Shown here: piece after piece, positions 35,230 to 44,116 of the stretch
Layout of the letters: the number at the start of each line of letters is the position of its first letter
How positions within the stretch are numbered: the first letter of the stretch is position 1
From: Hymenobacter sp. GOD-10R
GTDB lineage: Bacteria > Bacteroidota > Bacteroidia > Cytophagales > Hymenobacteraceae
DNA: 64,000 nucleotides
Reading direction: 5' to 3'
Assembly: GCF_035609205.1 (NCBI RefSeq)
Contig: NZ_CP141184.1
Coordinates: 3,066,501-3,130,500, forward strand
The notes under the pieces: model-generated
What the model was told of the DNA's origin: nothing
What the model saw: only the letters and a program-made list of their open reading frames with translations
Database searches by the model: none
Made by a program: the position numbers and the translations under genes

Positions 35230-36879
35230 ATGATGAATAGAAGAACCTTGCTTAAGAATCTGGCGCTGGCAGCACCGGCAGCTTGGCTGCCTAGCGTAGT
35301 AGCGGGCCTCAACTGGAGCCCGCTAGCCCCGGCAGCAAGCCCCTTTCAGCCCACCTGGGATTCGCTGGCCCAGTATCAAACACCTGAGTGGTACCGCGAC
35401 GCTAAGTTTGGCCTGTGGGCGCACTGGGGGCCGCAGTGCCAGCCTGAGCGCGGCGACTGGTACGCCCGCGGTATGTACCAAGAGGGCTCGGACCAGTACA
35501 AGTACCATGTCGAGAAGTACGGCCACCCCTCCAAATTCGGCTTCAAAGACGTGATAAATGAGTGGAAGGCCGAGCAGTGGAACCCCGATGAGCTGCTAGC
35601 TCTCTACAAAAAAGCCGGCGCCAAGTACTTCGTGTGCCTAGCCAACCATCACGACAACTTCGACCTTTACAACAGCAGCCATCAGCCCTGGAACTCCACC
35701 CGCCTGGGGCCTAAGAAAGACTTGGTGGGCGGCTGGGCCAAAGCGGCCAAAAAGCAAGGATTGCGCTTCGGGGTGAGCGTGCACGCTGCCCACACCTGGA
35801 GCTGGTTGGAAACGGCCCAGCGCGCCGACAAAGCCGGACCCTTAGCCGGCGTACCCTACGACGGCAAAATCACCGCCGCTGCCGGCCAGGGCACCTGGTG
35901 GCAGGGCTACGACCCACAGGCCCTCTACGCCCAAAACCACCCCTTGAGCGAAAACAGCCAAGACAACAGCATGATCCACCGGCAATGGGACTGGGGCAAC
36001 GGTGTGACGCCACCTAGCAAGGAGTATTGCGACAAGTTCTATAACCGCACCGTCGAGCTGCTGGATAAGTACGAGCCCGACGTCGTGTATTTCGACGATA
36101 CAGCCCTGCCGCTGTGGCCCGTGAACGACGCCGGTTTGCGCATCGCGGCGCACATGTACAACACCAGCGCCCAGCGCCACGGCGGGCGCAACGAGGCCGT
36201 TATCCTGGGTAAAATCCTGACTCTGGAGCAGCGCAAGTGCCTAGTCTGGGACATCGAACGCGGCCAAAGCAACCAGATTGAGCCCCTGCCCTGGCAAACC
36301 TGCACCTGCATCGGGCAGTGGCACTACGACCGGCGCATCTACAATAACCACGGCTACAAAAGCGCCAAAACCGTCATCCATACCCTCGTCGATGTGGTGA
36401 GCAAAAACGGCAACTTGCTGCTGAGCGTGCCCGTGCGCGGCAACGGCAGCATCGACGACCAGGAGCGCGCCATCGTGGAGGGCATCGCCGCCTGGATGCA
36501 GGTGAACGGCGAGAGTATCTACGGCACCCGCCCCTGGAAAATCTTCGGCGAAGGTCCGGCCCAGGAAGGCGCCGCTGCCCTCAGCGCCCAGGGTTTCAAC
36601 GAAGGCAAAGGCAAGCCTTTTGGAGCTGAGGACATCCGCTACGTCACCAAGGGTAAAATCATCTATGCCACTGCGCTAGGCTGGCCCACCAATGGTCGTC
36701 TGCTGCTCAAGTCGCTGGCGGCGGGCGGACCGCACTACGCTAGCAAGGTCAAGCAAATAGAGCTTTTGGGTGTGCCAGGCAAACTCAAGTTTGAGCACAC
36801 TAAAGATGGGCTGACTGTGGTGCTACCTGCCCAAAAGCCCAACGATATTGCCTACGCGCTGAAAATTATGCCGGCCTAG
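35230..36879 (+). CDS. GH29 alpha-L-fucosidase, Tat-type signal
   Basis: This 549-residue enzyme begins MMNRRTLLKNLALAAPAAWL, a twin-arginine-like signal peptide. The GH29 catalytic barrel follows: WYRDAKFGLWAHWGPQCQPE (about 52-71), GAKYFVCLANHHDNFDLYNS, and YEPDVVYFDDTALPLW. By family alignment, Asp289 of YFDD is the nucleophile. SKNGNLLLSVPVRGNGSIDD is the conserved end of the barrel, and a small beta domain follows. It should remove alpha-L-fucose from glycans. As the only hydrolase after this SusCD pair, it suggests a fucosylated substrate for the locus. One of the three adjacent start codons (35227-35233) is used, and ATG 35230 is assumed. Confidence 0.9.
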   Translation: MMNRRTLLKNLALAAPAAWLPSVVAGLNWSPLAPAASPFQPTWDSLAQYQTPEWYRDAKFGLWAHWGPQCQPERGDWYARGMYQEGSDQYKYHVEKYGHPSKFGFKDVINEWKAEQWNPDELLALYKKAGAKYFVCLANHHDNFDLYNSSHQPWNSTRLGPKKDLVGGWAKAAKKQGLRFGVSVHAAHTWSWLETAQRADKAGPLAGVPYDGKITAAAGQGTWWQGYDPQALYAQNHPLSENSQDNSMIHRQWDWGNGVTPPSKEYCDKFYNRTVELLDKYEPDVVYFDDTALPLWPVNDAGLRIAAHMYNTSAQRHGGRNEAVILGKILTLEQRKCLVWDIERGQSNQIEPLPWQTCTCIGQWHYDRRIYNNHGYKSAKTVIHTLVDVVSKNGNLLLSVPVRGNGSIDDQERAIVEGIAAWMQVNGESIYGTRPWKIFGEGPAQEGAAALSAQGFNEGKGKPFGAEDIRYVTKGKIIYATALGWPTNGRLLLKSLAAGGPHYASKVKQIELLGVPGKLKFEHTKDGLTVVLPAQKPNDIAYALKIMPA

Positions 36880-37049
36880 CTTTGCCATACCTTGGTCCAA
36901 GGCCACCGTTGGTATGCCTCAAAAATAAGTGGTTCAGACTAGCAAACGGTTGATGGTAAAACGGTAAGTGCCACTGCTTTTTAACGATTCAGGAGCCGCA
37001 ACTAGGTGCCACTGCCAGTGCATTCAAACCGGTACGGAGAGAGGGTAAT

Positions 37050-37110
37050 GTTATTAAACAGGCCGGCAGCAACAAGAAATTACCTTGTTGCTGCCGGCCT
37101 GTTTAATAAC
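37050..37110. terminator. 27-bp perfect hairpin between convergent genes
   Basis: The arm at 37050-37076 is exactly complementary to 37084-37110, with a 7-base loop. The ends read GTTATTAAACA and TGTTTAATAAC, so each strand has a U-rich 3' side. It should terminate both the fucosidase and the MBL-hydrolase transcripts. Confidence 0.88.
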
Positions 37111-37141
37111 CGTTGTCGAAAGGAGCGACTAGCTAGCCCGC

Positions 37142-37975
37142 TTACAGCCCAACCGTTTCACCGTCCTGCGGAATGAGCAGCTTTTTAGGGCTGATGTGCT
37201 GGGCATCCGCCTTTTTGCGTAGCGAAGCCCGCGACGTGCGGCAATGGTCCAGCGCATCCATATGCACCGCAATGACTTTGGCTTTCCCACTGGCCGCCAG
37301 TAAGGCCATCGTTTGCTCCTCGTCCATGATAATGGGCGTGTTTTCGAACCCGGCAATCCGCGCCCCACCCGAGTTGACGATGATGTAATCCGGCTTGTAC
37401 TGAGCAATATTCTGCTTAATCTTATCCGTCCAGATGGCGTCACCGACGATGTAGACTGTGGGCTGGTTTTTTGCCTGCAACACGAAGCCCGAGGTCTTGC
37501 CCATCATCTTCAGCACTTCGCCGCTACCGTGCTCAGCTTCGAGGCGGTGAATTTGAATGCCGTGCCACTCCCGCCCGTCGACTAAGGTCTGGGCGTGAGT
37601 GAAGCCTTGTTTTTGAAAGAACTCCTGGTCGGCCGGCTGGTTAATCAGCTCAATTGACTTGTCCAGCGCCTTGCTGGCAGCCTCATCGAAGTGGTCGGCG
37701 TGGGTGTGCGTGACCACAACTAAGTCTAGGTTCTGGATAATCTCCGCTACCGGCATCCTCAGCTCCACCGTGGGGTTGCGCTCGACGCCGCCCCACGACT
37801 CAATCGTGCCCTTCGTAGAGAGCATGGGGTCCACCAGGATTTTTTGGCCAGCATATTCCACCACCAGGGTGGCGTTGCGAATCAGACGGATGCTAGGTTT
37901 GGTGGTGGGCTTGTGCTGGGCAAAGGAGAGGGTAGTGGACAGGGAAAGCGCGACGGCTAACAGAATTTTTTTCAT
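37142..37975 (-). CDS. Secreted MBL-fold metallo-hydrolase
   Basis: This 277-residue protein has a signal peptide (cut after SFAQ, about residue 19) and a metallo-beta-lactamase fold of the UlaG-like type. NATLVVEYAGQKILVDPML is followed by the metal-binding VVVTHTHADHFDEA (HxHxDH, about 88-101), then VYIVGDAIW with the bridging Asp, and AVHMDALDHCRTSR with a later His. It probably hydrolyses a phosphoester, lactone or similar bond in the periplasm. The substrate is not known. The AraC regulator gene lies 114 bases upstream in the same direction and may control it. Confidence 0.85.
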   Translation of the reverse strand: MKKILLAVALSLSTTLSFAQHKPTTKPSIRLIRNATLVVEYAGQKILVDPMLSTKGTIESWGGVERNPTVELRMPVAEIIQNLDLVVVTHTHADHFDEAASKALDKSIELINQPADQEFFQKQGFTHAQTLVDGREWHGIQIHRLEAEHGSGEVLKMMGKTSGFVLQAKNQPTVYIVGDAIWTDKIKQNIAQYKPDYIIVNSGGARIAGFENTPIIMDEEQTMALLAASGKAKVIAVHMDALDHCRTSRASLRKKADAQHISPKKLLIPQDGETVGL

Positions 37976-38089
37976 GACTATGGAGGTAGGTATTGCATGC
38001 GGTTTGCCCTAGCTTTCTCCCACTGCGGGAGCGTAACAAAACGCGGTGCAAAGGTCCAGCTAGTCTTGTTTTAGCCACCTACCAAAGGC

Positions 38090-38962
38090 TTAGTGGGAAC
38101 TACCATTTTGATAAGCCGCTAAGAATTCCGTGGTCGTCAGCCCCGTTTGCGTCTTGAAGAAGCGCATGAGGTGGTTGGGCTCCGAGAAGTGTAACTCGTG
38201 CGCAATGTCGGTGACCGGCTTGCCGGCATGCAGCAGGGCGTTCTTGATTTCAAACAAGAGCCGTTGTTTTAGCAAGTGGGTCGCCGTCACGTTGAACTGA
38301 GCCTGTACCGCTTTGTTGAGCGTTACCCGGCTAATACCTAGCAGATCAGCGTATTCGGACACCCGCTGCTTTTCTTTGATGTGTAGCTCCAGCAGGCGTT
38401 TGAAATGGTAAGCATAGTGGTTCTCGGCCTTGTCGAGCGGCAGCTGATTCCTTTCGGCATAGGTGCGGTTGAAGGAAAGCAACAGGTAGTAGAGCAAGGA
38501 GCGGATGATATGCTCGCTGTCCGGCCGCATGGGCCGCAGCTCAGCATTGATTTCGGTCAGCAAACCGCAGTATTTAAGAATCTGCTCCGAGGACGCTGCG
38601 AGGGACAAAGGGTAATCTAGCTGGTAGAAATAGAGCAGACGGTAGGCAAAGAGCTTGTCGGCAAAGAAGTCGTTGAGAAAGTCTTCCTGAAAAATAAGAA
38701 AGGTAAACTCCAGATGATCAGCGGACAACTGCCACTGTCTCTTCTGAAAGGGCGAGATAAAAACGATGGTGTTATCGGTGATGCGGATAGTTTGCTGATT
38801 TAGTATCACAGTGCCGCGGCCCTTTTTGAAGAGCAGGATTTCAAAGAAGTCGGTATTGTACGCCTCAGTGTTCAGATAGCTTTCTGGGAAGAGGTGACCT
38901 AGCCCTACCTGGAGCAATACCTCCACGCCACACTCGGCTTTATGAAATTTAACGGTTTTCAC
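38090..38962 (-). CDS. AraC family transcriptional regulator
   Basis: This 290-residue protein has an N-terminal cupin-like sensing domain (FFEILLFKKGRGTVILNQQ, then NTIVFISPFQKRQW) and a C-terminal AraC DNA-binding domain with two helix-turn-helix units. One is in RVSEYADLLGISRVTLNKAV and the other in PVTDIAHELHFSEPNHLMRFF, followed by KTQTGLTTTEFL. The GTG at 38962 (VKTVKFHKAECGVE) fits the start of relatives, but the frame stays open to 39172, so the true start is uncertain. Its likely target is the MBL-hydrolase gene immediately downstream, or its own promoter. Confidence 0.85.
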   Translation of the reverse strand: MKTVKFHKAECGVEVLLQVGLGHLFPESYLNTEAYNTDFFEILLFKKGRGTVILNQQTIRITDNTIVFISPFQKRQWQLSADHLEFTFLIFQEDFLNDFFADKLFAYRLLYFYQLDYPLSLAASSEQILKYCGLLTEINAELRPMRPDSEHIIRSLLYYLLLSFNRTYAERNQLPLDKAENHYAYHFKRLLELHIKEKQRVSEYADLLGISRVTLNKAVQAQFNVTATHLLKQRLLFEIKNALLHAGKPVTDIAHELHFSEPNHLMRFFKTQTGLTTTEFLAAYQNGSSH

Positions 38963-39094
38963 GAAGGTGATATAGCAAAAGAAAGAGTACTCTGACGCAT
39001 GGTCAAGGGGGCAGGGCCTAGGTTGTTTGCGGTGCCCAGCGGCTTTGTCGCAAAGATCGGCAAGCGCAGATAGAATCAGACGCGTGGAGCTACT

Positions 39095-39145
39095 GCCCGT
39101 ACCGATGGGTGGGCAACAGAAGCGCGCCCACCCATCGGTACGGGC
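39095..39145. repeat. 20-bp perfect inverted repeat
   Basis: GCCCGTACCGATGGGTGGGC at 39095-39114 is mirrored exactly at 39126-39145 with an 11-base loop. It lies in the 301-base gap between the HAD gene and the AraC gene, both leftward, where nothing else is visible. It could be a terminator for the HAD gene or part of a dispersed repeat. Confidence 0.75.
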
Positions 39146-39263
39146 CTTTATGCGGTTTGGTGCTTCCACCATTGCGTTGTTCCCACAAACACTGTAGCAA
39201 CTGGACTCGCCGCTCTAGCGCTCAGTTTGAGGGAAATTACCTGAACACGTGCTCGTGCGTTCT

Positions 39264-40082
39264 TTACAGAAGGCCAAAGTGGGTTAAAGCTTGTGCAATC
39301 CCATCGTGGTCAGTCTCCGCCGTGACATAATCGGCGCTGTCCTGCACGTGCGGCGCGGCATTGCCCATGGCGACGCTTAGGCCCGTGTACTGCAACATGG
39401 TCACATCATTGCCGCCGTCGCCAAACGACATGGTTTCGGATACATCTAGGCCGAAGTGCTCGCAGAACACGTCGACTCCGACTTTCTTGCTAATGCCCTG
39501 TGGGTTGACGTCGGCAAACAGCGGCGTCCACCGGGTAGCCACCGAGTTCGGCATCACCTGTTCCATGAACGCGTGCTCCGCTTCCGGACCTAGGAAGACG
39601 TTGGCCTGCAATACCTGCGTGAGCTCCGTTTTGGCTCGCTCCACCACAGGTGGCACGGGCAAGTTCAGACGGGTGTACATAGCCTCCATCTCTGGGGTCG
39701 TGCGGTTGACGGCTACGCTGTTCTCATACATCAGCACGTAGTTAAGGGGCTGGTGCACTGCATAGTCCAGTAAACGCTGTACGTCCCCAGAATCTAAGGT
39801 GTGGCGCCGCAGCACATGGCCGTCTGCCGTCACGCAGCACCCCCCGTTGTAGGTGATGAAGCCATCGAAGTTCAGGTAGCGCACGGGGGCTAGGGCGTCG
39901 ATGGAACGCCCTGTAGCTGCCAAAACCTTGATGCCTTGTTCCTGCAGGCGCGCAAGCGCCCGCTCGGCGGAAAGTGGGACGGCGTGCGTTTGGAAACTGA
40001 CTAAAGTGCCATCTAGGTCAAAGAAAACAGCCTTAATCGGTGAGTGGGTCTCCGCCTCAGCGGATAATATATTTGTTAGCAT
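39264..40082 (-). CDS. Cof-type HAD-IIB phosphatase
   Basis: This 272-residue protein has all HAD motifs: IKAVFFDLDGTLVS (motif I, nucleophile Asp about residue 22), VLAATGRS (motif II), SKKVGVDVFCEHFGLD with the motif III Lys, and MSFGDGGNDVTML (motif IV). The C2B cap between motifs II and III marks the Cof/YbiV-like sugar-phosphate phosphatases. It should dephosphorylate small phosphometabolites in the cytosol. The specific substrate is unknown. Confidence 0.9.
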   Translation of the reverse strand: MLTNILSAEAETHSPIKAVFFDLDGTLVSFQTHAVPLSAERALARLQEQGIKVLAATGRSIDALAPVRYLNFDGFITYNGGCCVTADGHVLRRHTLDSGDVQRLLDYAVHQPLNYVLMYENSVAVNRTTPEMEAMYTRLNLPVPPVVERAKTELTQVLQANVFLGPEAEHAFMEQVMPNSVATRWTPLFADVNPQGISKKVGVDVFCEHFGLDVSETMSFGDGGNDVTMLQYTGLSVAMGNAAPHVQDSADYVTAETDHDGIAQALTHFGLL

Positions 40083-40580
40083 AAGGTCGTGATGTAGAGT
40101 TGAGGCTTTTCAATCCGTGTTTATTCTGTTTTCATATTTTAGCCAGTGTCGGTCGGCACTAGGCTATTACGTTAGATGAGTTGTCGAGACCTGAACCTTG
40201 TTTGGTTCAAGGGGTTGCTCCCCTGTTGCCGTCAGGGCGCACACCTACTGCGTGACGCACCCGCTGTTGGAGCAACTACTAGGGTTTGCCTATCACCCTG
40301 ACTTGCCTACCTGCTACGATTAGCTCGTTTAGGTGAGCAGCAAGCATAACAGCAGCAGGACCCAGAATCAGAATAGAAATACCTTTTTACCTTAGGTATC
40401 ACTGGGCACCTAAGGTAAAGCGCTTCTTTCCAACCAAGCCGGACCAGCCATCGACTCCAAACGACTGCGCCCACAAGGCCTGTCCTTTCTCCCCGGCCTT
40501 TTCACCGCCAATAGGCCCCGGTTCGGACAACGGGTGCTGATCGGCACGCAGGGGTTCTGTAGCCGGGGTAGGCGAGAGAT
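40083..40580. other. Intergenic region with one hairpin, no gene
   Basis: This 498-base gap lies between divergent genes. TTTACCTTAGGT at 40386-40397 pairs perfectly with ACCTAAGGTAAA at 40408-40419. A leftward frame at 40399-40599 (66 residues) shows no family motif and I do not call it. No consensus promoter was found. Confidence 0.4.
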
Positions 40581-41141
40581 ATGGAACCGGTTCCACCACT
40601 GTTATCTATGACCAAGAGAACTTTCCACATTCAATTTGGCACTTCTGCCGACCACTCGCTAGACTATCTGCTTGGAATGCTAGCGGATGTCCGAGTGACA
40701 ACTGTGCAAACGCTGCAGCACCTGTCGGTTCAGGAACTAGATTGGCAGTATAAAGAGGGCTGGAACACGATTGGCGCCCTGCTGGCGCATATCACGGCGC
40801 TGGAGCATTACTTCCGCATCGAATTTGTAGAAGGCAGAAAGCTAACGGAGGCGGAAACCCAACACTGGGAGCCCGCTTTGGACATGGGCACCTATCTTCC
40901 TCAGCTCATTACCGGCCAACCATGGGACGCTTACCAAGCCGGCTTGACAGCCTCCAGGCAGTTGCTCCTACAGGCGTTGCAGAACCTGACGTTCAAAGAC
41001 TTTACAAAACGACTCGAGGGCTATGATGCGGACACCGGGTGCAACTTGGCTTGGGTTCTATTTCACATGCTTGAAGACGAAATCTACCACCGGGGCCAGA
41101 TCAGTATTATCCGCAAGCTCTACAAAGAACACCAGGGCTAG
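40581..41141 (+). CDS. DinB family (DUF664-like) protein
   Basis: This protein has 186 residues, or 177 if ATG 40608 is used. It is a four-helix bundle of the DinB type. The metal ligands are visible as the His in ALLAHITALEHYF (about residues 63-75) and the His pair region in EDEIYHRGQISII near the C terminus. The pattern Wxxx..TIGALLAHI and HMLEDEIYHRGQ is typical of the DUF664/thiol-transferase branch. It may be a metal-dependent thiol transferase, but the reaction is unproven for most members. Confidence 0.82.
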   Translation: MEPVPPLLSMTKRTFHIQFGTSADHSLDYLLGMLADVRVTTVQTLQHLSVQELDWQYKEGWNTIGALLAHITALEHYFRIEFVEGRKLTEAETQHWEPALDMGTYLPQLITGQPWDAYQAGLTASRQLLLQALQNLTFKDFTKRLEGYDADTGCNLAWVLFHMLEDEIYHRGQISIIRKLYKEHQG

Positions 41142-41252
41142 CGCGTAATTGGAAAGAGCCAACGGCCGGTAGCGGGTGTTTTCCGGTGGAGGAGGCCACG
41201 AGCAGGAGTCTGGCATGTCGCCTTTTCTTTGAAGCAATGCCGCGCCGACTGC

Positions 41253-41512
41253 TAGATCCCCTACAGTTCCAAAACGAGCTGGTTCTCGGCGCGTAAGTCG
41301 AAGACGCGCTGGCCGGGCTAGGTCTAGTAAAGCTCAGCAAAGTGCAGCACGACTTGGTAGGTGCCATTGGGCACGCGCAAGCTATAGCCAAAAGTGCCTT
41401 AAGCGTTCGGTCTGGTACAAGGCATCATCCATGGTACCGGCAATCGGCCCGCGTTAGCCCCCATGCAACTGCCGCCGTTACCCAGACGCCTGATGCTGTT
41501 TGACCTGCGTTT
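41253..41512 (-). pseudogene. Decayed malectin-domain gene fragment
   Basis: Reading leftward in shifting frames gives INAGQTASGVWV, then GTMDDALYQTERL, then GYSLRVPNGTYQVVLHFAEL, then stop codons, then GQRVFDLRAENQLVLEL. In this order and spacing these match one malectin carbohydrate-binding domain (INAGG...DDALYQTER...VPNGTYTVKLHFAEIY...GQRVFDV). At least two frameshifts and two in-frame stops (in ELY*T*PGQR) break it. No catalytic domain remains on either side. It is probably the relic of a larger surface glycan-binding enzyme or protein. Confidence 0.75.
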
Positions 41513-41620
41513 ATTGCTGCGCAAGGTAGGTGTCAACATCATGGGCGTTATCACTCCGTTGAGCAACAGTTAACTTTAACTTATGCAACAACTGCCAGCA
41601 TAACGGCTTGCTCGCAACAT

Positions 41621-41658
41621 CTAGGGCAGCTTGTAGTTTGCGCTACAAGCTGCCCTAG
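41621..41658. promoter_or_regulatory. 16-bp perfect hairpin upstream of AraC gene
   Basis: CTAGGGCAGCTTGTAG and CTACAAGCTGCCCTAG enclose a 6-base loop. It is about 80 bases before the AraC start at 41737. It may be an operator or a terminator for an earlier transcript. No T-run follows. Confidence 0.45.
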
Positions 41659-41736
41659 GTAGCTAAGTGCTAACCTAAACACCGGCTACCAGTGCCGGTT
41701 ATGAAGTGATACTAACGGGGCCACTCGGCCAAGACC

Positions 41737-42651
41737 ATGAGCTACCTACCAACGGACACCTCGCCTTTTTTCCAGACCGCGACGTACCCGCCCCTGGGCG
41801 CAGCGGCCCGCCAGTTGGAAGTAGTAACCATGCAAAAGGCCCGATGCGGTATGGACCAGTTCAGCCGCCACGACATGTTCAAGGTAATGTTGGTGCTGGC
41901 GGGGCAAAATGAGCTGCACTACGCTACCCGCAGCTTCGTCATCGACCGGCCCGCGCTGGTGTTTACCAACCGCCTAATTCCTTACGCCTGGGAATCGGCC
42001 GAAGTAGCTGCCGACCAGCAGGGGCACATTTGCTGCTTTTCCGAGTCGTTTTTGCACGCGGCCATGCGCGGCGTGAGCCTGCGCGACTCAGTGCTGTACA
42101 AGGTCGATGGCAACCCCGTGTACTACCTCGATGCCGGGCAGCTGCGCTACTTCTCCGACGCCTTCGAGCGCATGCGCCGCGACATGGCCTCGGACTACGC
42201 GCACAAAGACGAGCTGCTGCGCAACCAGCTCTCCATCATCATTCACGAAGCTGCCCACCTGCCGCCGGCCGCTGCCCAGCACCCGCCTACCAACGCGGCC
42301 GAGCGCATCACGGGGCTGTTTTTGAGCTTGCTGGAAATAGAGTTTCCAATGACGGGGGAGCTGCGCGAGCCGGTGCTGCGCTCGGCCCGCGACTACGCCG
42401 ACCGCCTAGCCGTGCACGTCAACCACCTCAACGCCAAGGTAAAGGAAGTAACGGGTCGCTCCACCACGGCCCACATCAACGAGCGGCTGCTGGCCGAAGC
42501 CAAGCTGCTGCTCACCCACACCGACTGGGCCATGGCCGACATTGCCGACCGCCTCGGCTTCGAGTACACGTCCTACTTTACCAGCTTTTTTAAGAAACAC
42601 ACTGCTACCACGCCGCTGGCGTTTCGCCGCGCGCCTTTGGCCGTGACCTAG
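41737..42651 (+). CDS. AraC family transcriptional regulator
   Basis: This 304-residue protein has an N-terminal sensing domain with HDMFKVMLVLAGQNELHYATR and PALVFTNRLIPYAWE, typical of the AraC_binding cupin. The C-terminal DNA-binding domain is ADRLAVHVNHLNAKVKEVTGR with a first helix-turn-helix, then WAMADIADRLGFEYTSYFTSFFKKHTATTPLAFRR with the second. It ends 129 bases before an alcohol dehydrogenase gene in the same direction. This regulator-plus-reductase pairing is common, and the dehydrogenase is its most likely target. Confidence 0.9.
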   Translation: MSYLPTDTSPFFQTATYPPLGAAARQLEVVTMQKARCGMDQFSRHDMFKVMLVLAGQNELHYATRSFVIDRPALVFTNRLIPYAWESAEVAADQQGHICCFSESFLHAAMRGVSLRDSVLYKVDGNPVYYLDAGQLRYFSDAFERMRRDMASDYAHKDELLRNQLSIIIHEAAHLPPAAAQHPPTNAAERITGLFLSLLEIEFPMTGELREPVLRSARDYADRLAVHVNHLNAKVKEVTGRSTTAHINERLLAEAKLLLTHTDWAMADIADRLGFEYTSYFTSFFKKHTATTPLAFRRAPLAVT

Positions 42652-42732
42652 GTATTTTGGGGCCTGCTTAAAACGCGTTGAAAAGTATAAAAAGCCCTTT
42701 GAAAGCTGTACCGTAGCCGAAAAAGGGGCCGG

Positions 42733-42740
42733 TAGTTTTG
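42733..42740 (+). promoter_or_regulatory. Possible -7 box before alcohol dehydrogenase gene
   Basis: TAGTTTTG fits TAnnTTTG and lies about 40 bases before the ATG at 42781, but no TTG box is found at the right distance upstream. An activator such as the adjacent AraC protein could make up for this. Confidence 0.35.
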
Positions 42741-42780
42741 GGGTCTGCAACGGCGTTGTTGCAGCTAGCTTTTCAGCCCC

Positions 42781-43821
42781 ATGAACCAGACCAAAGCCTA
42801 CGCGGCCCAAACTCCCGATACCGACCTCGCCCCCTGGACGTTCGAGCCCCGCGAAGTCGGTCCGCACGACGTGCAGATTGAGATTCTCTTCTGCGGCGTG
42901 TGCCACACCGACCTGCACCAGATTAAAAATGAGTGGTTTCCGGGCATGTTCCCGATGGTGCCGGGCCACGAAATTGTGGGCCGTGTGGCCCAGGTCGGCG
43001 CCCACGTCAAAAACTTCGCCGTCGGCGACTTGGCCGGCGTCGGCTGCCTGATTGACTCGTGCCAGCACTGCGTGCCTTGCCAGGAAGGTGAGGAGCATTT
43101 CTGCGTCGAAGGTGCCACCCAGACCTACAACAACCCCAACCGCAGCGGTAACCCCACCTACGGCGGCTACGCCAGCGCCATCGTGGTGCGCGAGGAGTTT
43201 GTGCTGCACGTGAGTGACAAGCTCGACCTAGCGGGGGTGGCCCCGCTGCTGTGCGCCGGCATTACCACCTACTCGCCCCTGCGCCACTGGAAAGTGGGCC
43301 ATGGCCACAAGCTGGCTGTGGTGGGCCTGGGCGGCCTGGGCCACATGGCCGTCAAGTTTGGCGTGGCCTTCGGGGCTGACGTCACCGTGCTCAGCACCTC
43401 GTCCGCCAAAGAGCAGGACGCCAAGGACCTAGGCGCCCATCATTTCGTGGTTACCAAAGACGAGGCCCAACTGGCCGCCGTGCGCGGTAGCTTCGACTTT
43501 ATTCTCGACACCGTGGCCGCCGACCACGACATTCCGCTGTACCTGTCGCTACTCAAAATTAACGGCACGCACATCCTGCTGGGCGTGCCGCCCAAGCCGC
43601 TGGAAATCCCAGCTTTCTCGCTCATCGTCGGTCGCAAAAGCATCGCCGGCTCCATGATTGGCGGCATCGCCGAAACCCAGGAAATGCTGAACTTCTGCGC
43701 CGAGCACAACATCGTCTCTGATGTCGAAGTCATCGACATCAAGGATATTACCCACGCCTTCGAGCGTATGGTGAAGGGCGACGTGCGCTACCGCTTCGCC
43801 ATCGATATGGCCACACTGTAG
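42781..43821 (+). CDS. Zinc-dependent NAD(P)-alcohol dehydrogenase (YahK/CAD-like)
   Basis: This 346-residue medium-chain dehydrogenase/reductase has the catalytic-zinc motif CGVCHTDLH (about residues 38-46), GHEIVGRV (about 61-68), and the structural-zinc cysteines in DSCQHCVPCQEGEEHFC (about 98-114). The nucleotide-binding loop is VVGLGGLGHMAVK (about 180-192), followed by VLSTSSAKEQDAKDLGA, which favours NADPH. It most resembles the cinnamyl-alcohol/YahK aldehyde reductases that reduce a range of aldehydes. It is preceded by an AraC regulator and followed by a short hairpin. Confidence 0.93.
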   Translation: MNQTKAYAAQTPDTDLAPWTFEPREVGPHDVQIEILFCGVCHTDLHQIKNEWFPGMFPMVPGHEIVGRVAQVGAHVKNFAVGDLAGVGCLIDSCQHCVPCQEGEEHFCVEGATQTYNNPNRSGNPTYGGYASAIVVREEFVLHVSDKLDLAGVAPLLCAGITTYSPLRHWKVGHGHKLAVVGLGGLGHMAVKFGVAFGADVTVLSTSSAKEQDAKDLGAHHFVVTKDEAQLAAVRGSFDFILDTVAADHDIPLYLSLLKINGTHILLGVPPKPLEIPAFSLIVGRKSIAGSMIGGIAETQEMLNFCAEHNIVSDVEVIDIKDITHAFERMVKGDVRYRFAIDMATL

Positions 43822-43835
43822 ACCAGTTAGTTAAA

Positions 43836-43862
43836 CCACGAAGCCGACAAATGGCTTCGTGG
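43836..43862 (+). terminator. Hairpin after alcohol dehydrogenase gene
   Basis: CCACGAAGCC pairs perfectly with GGCTTCGTGG around a 7-base loop, 15 bases after the stop. The following bases are only weakly T-rich. The rest of the gap to 44116 shows nothing. Confidence 0.6.
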
Positions 43863-44116
43863 CATTACCCTTAATTGGAAGGGAGTAGATGGGCAAGGTT
43901 GCTGCACGTCTGTCGAAATGTAAGCCAACGGAACAAGGCGCTCAACTTGCTCAGCTTCACACGTCCAGAAAGACGGTCTGTGTCACTGAACAAGCGAACT
44001 CAAAAAGCAGCTTCGCGCAACTTTAAAATAGGGGCGAGCGGTTCAGGCGCTAATCTGCTTTCTTTTCTCCTTCACCCGGCACAAACCTAGCAAGCCTCTC
44101 GCCTCCCGCTCAGCTG

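Noticed and set aside
40399..40599. A 66-residue leftward frame between the HAD and DinB genes
   Set aside because: No signal, motif or neighbour supports it, and its stop lies inside a hairpin.
41107..41391. A 94-residue leftward frame
   Set aside because: It is the wrong phase over the malectin relic, which explains this DNA better.
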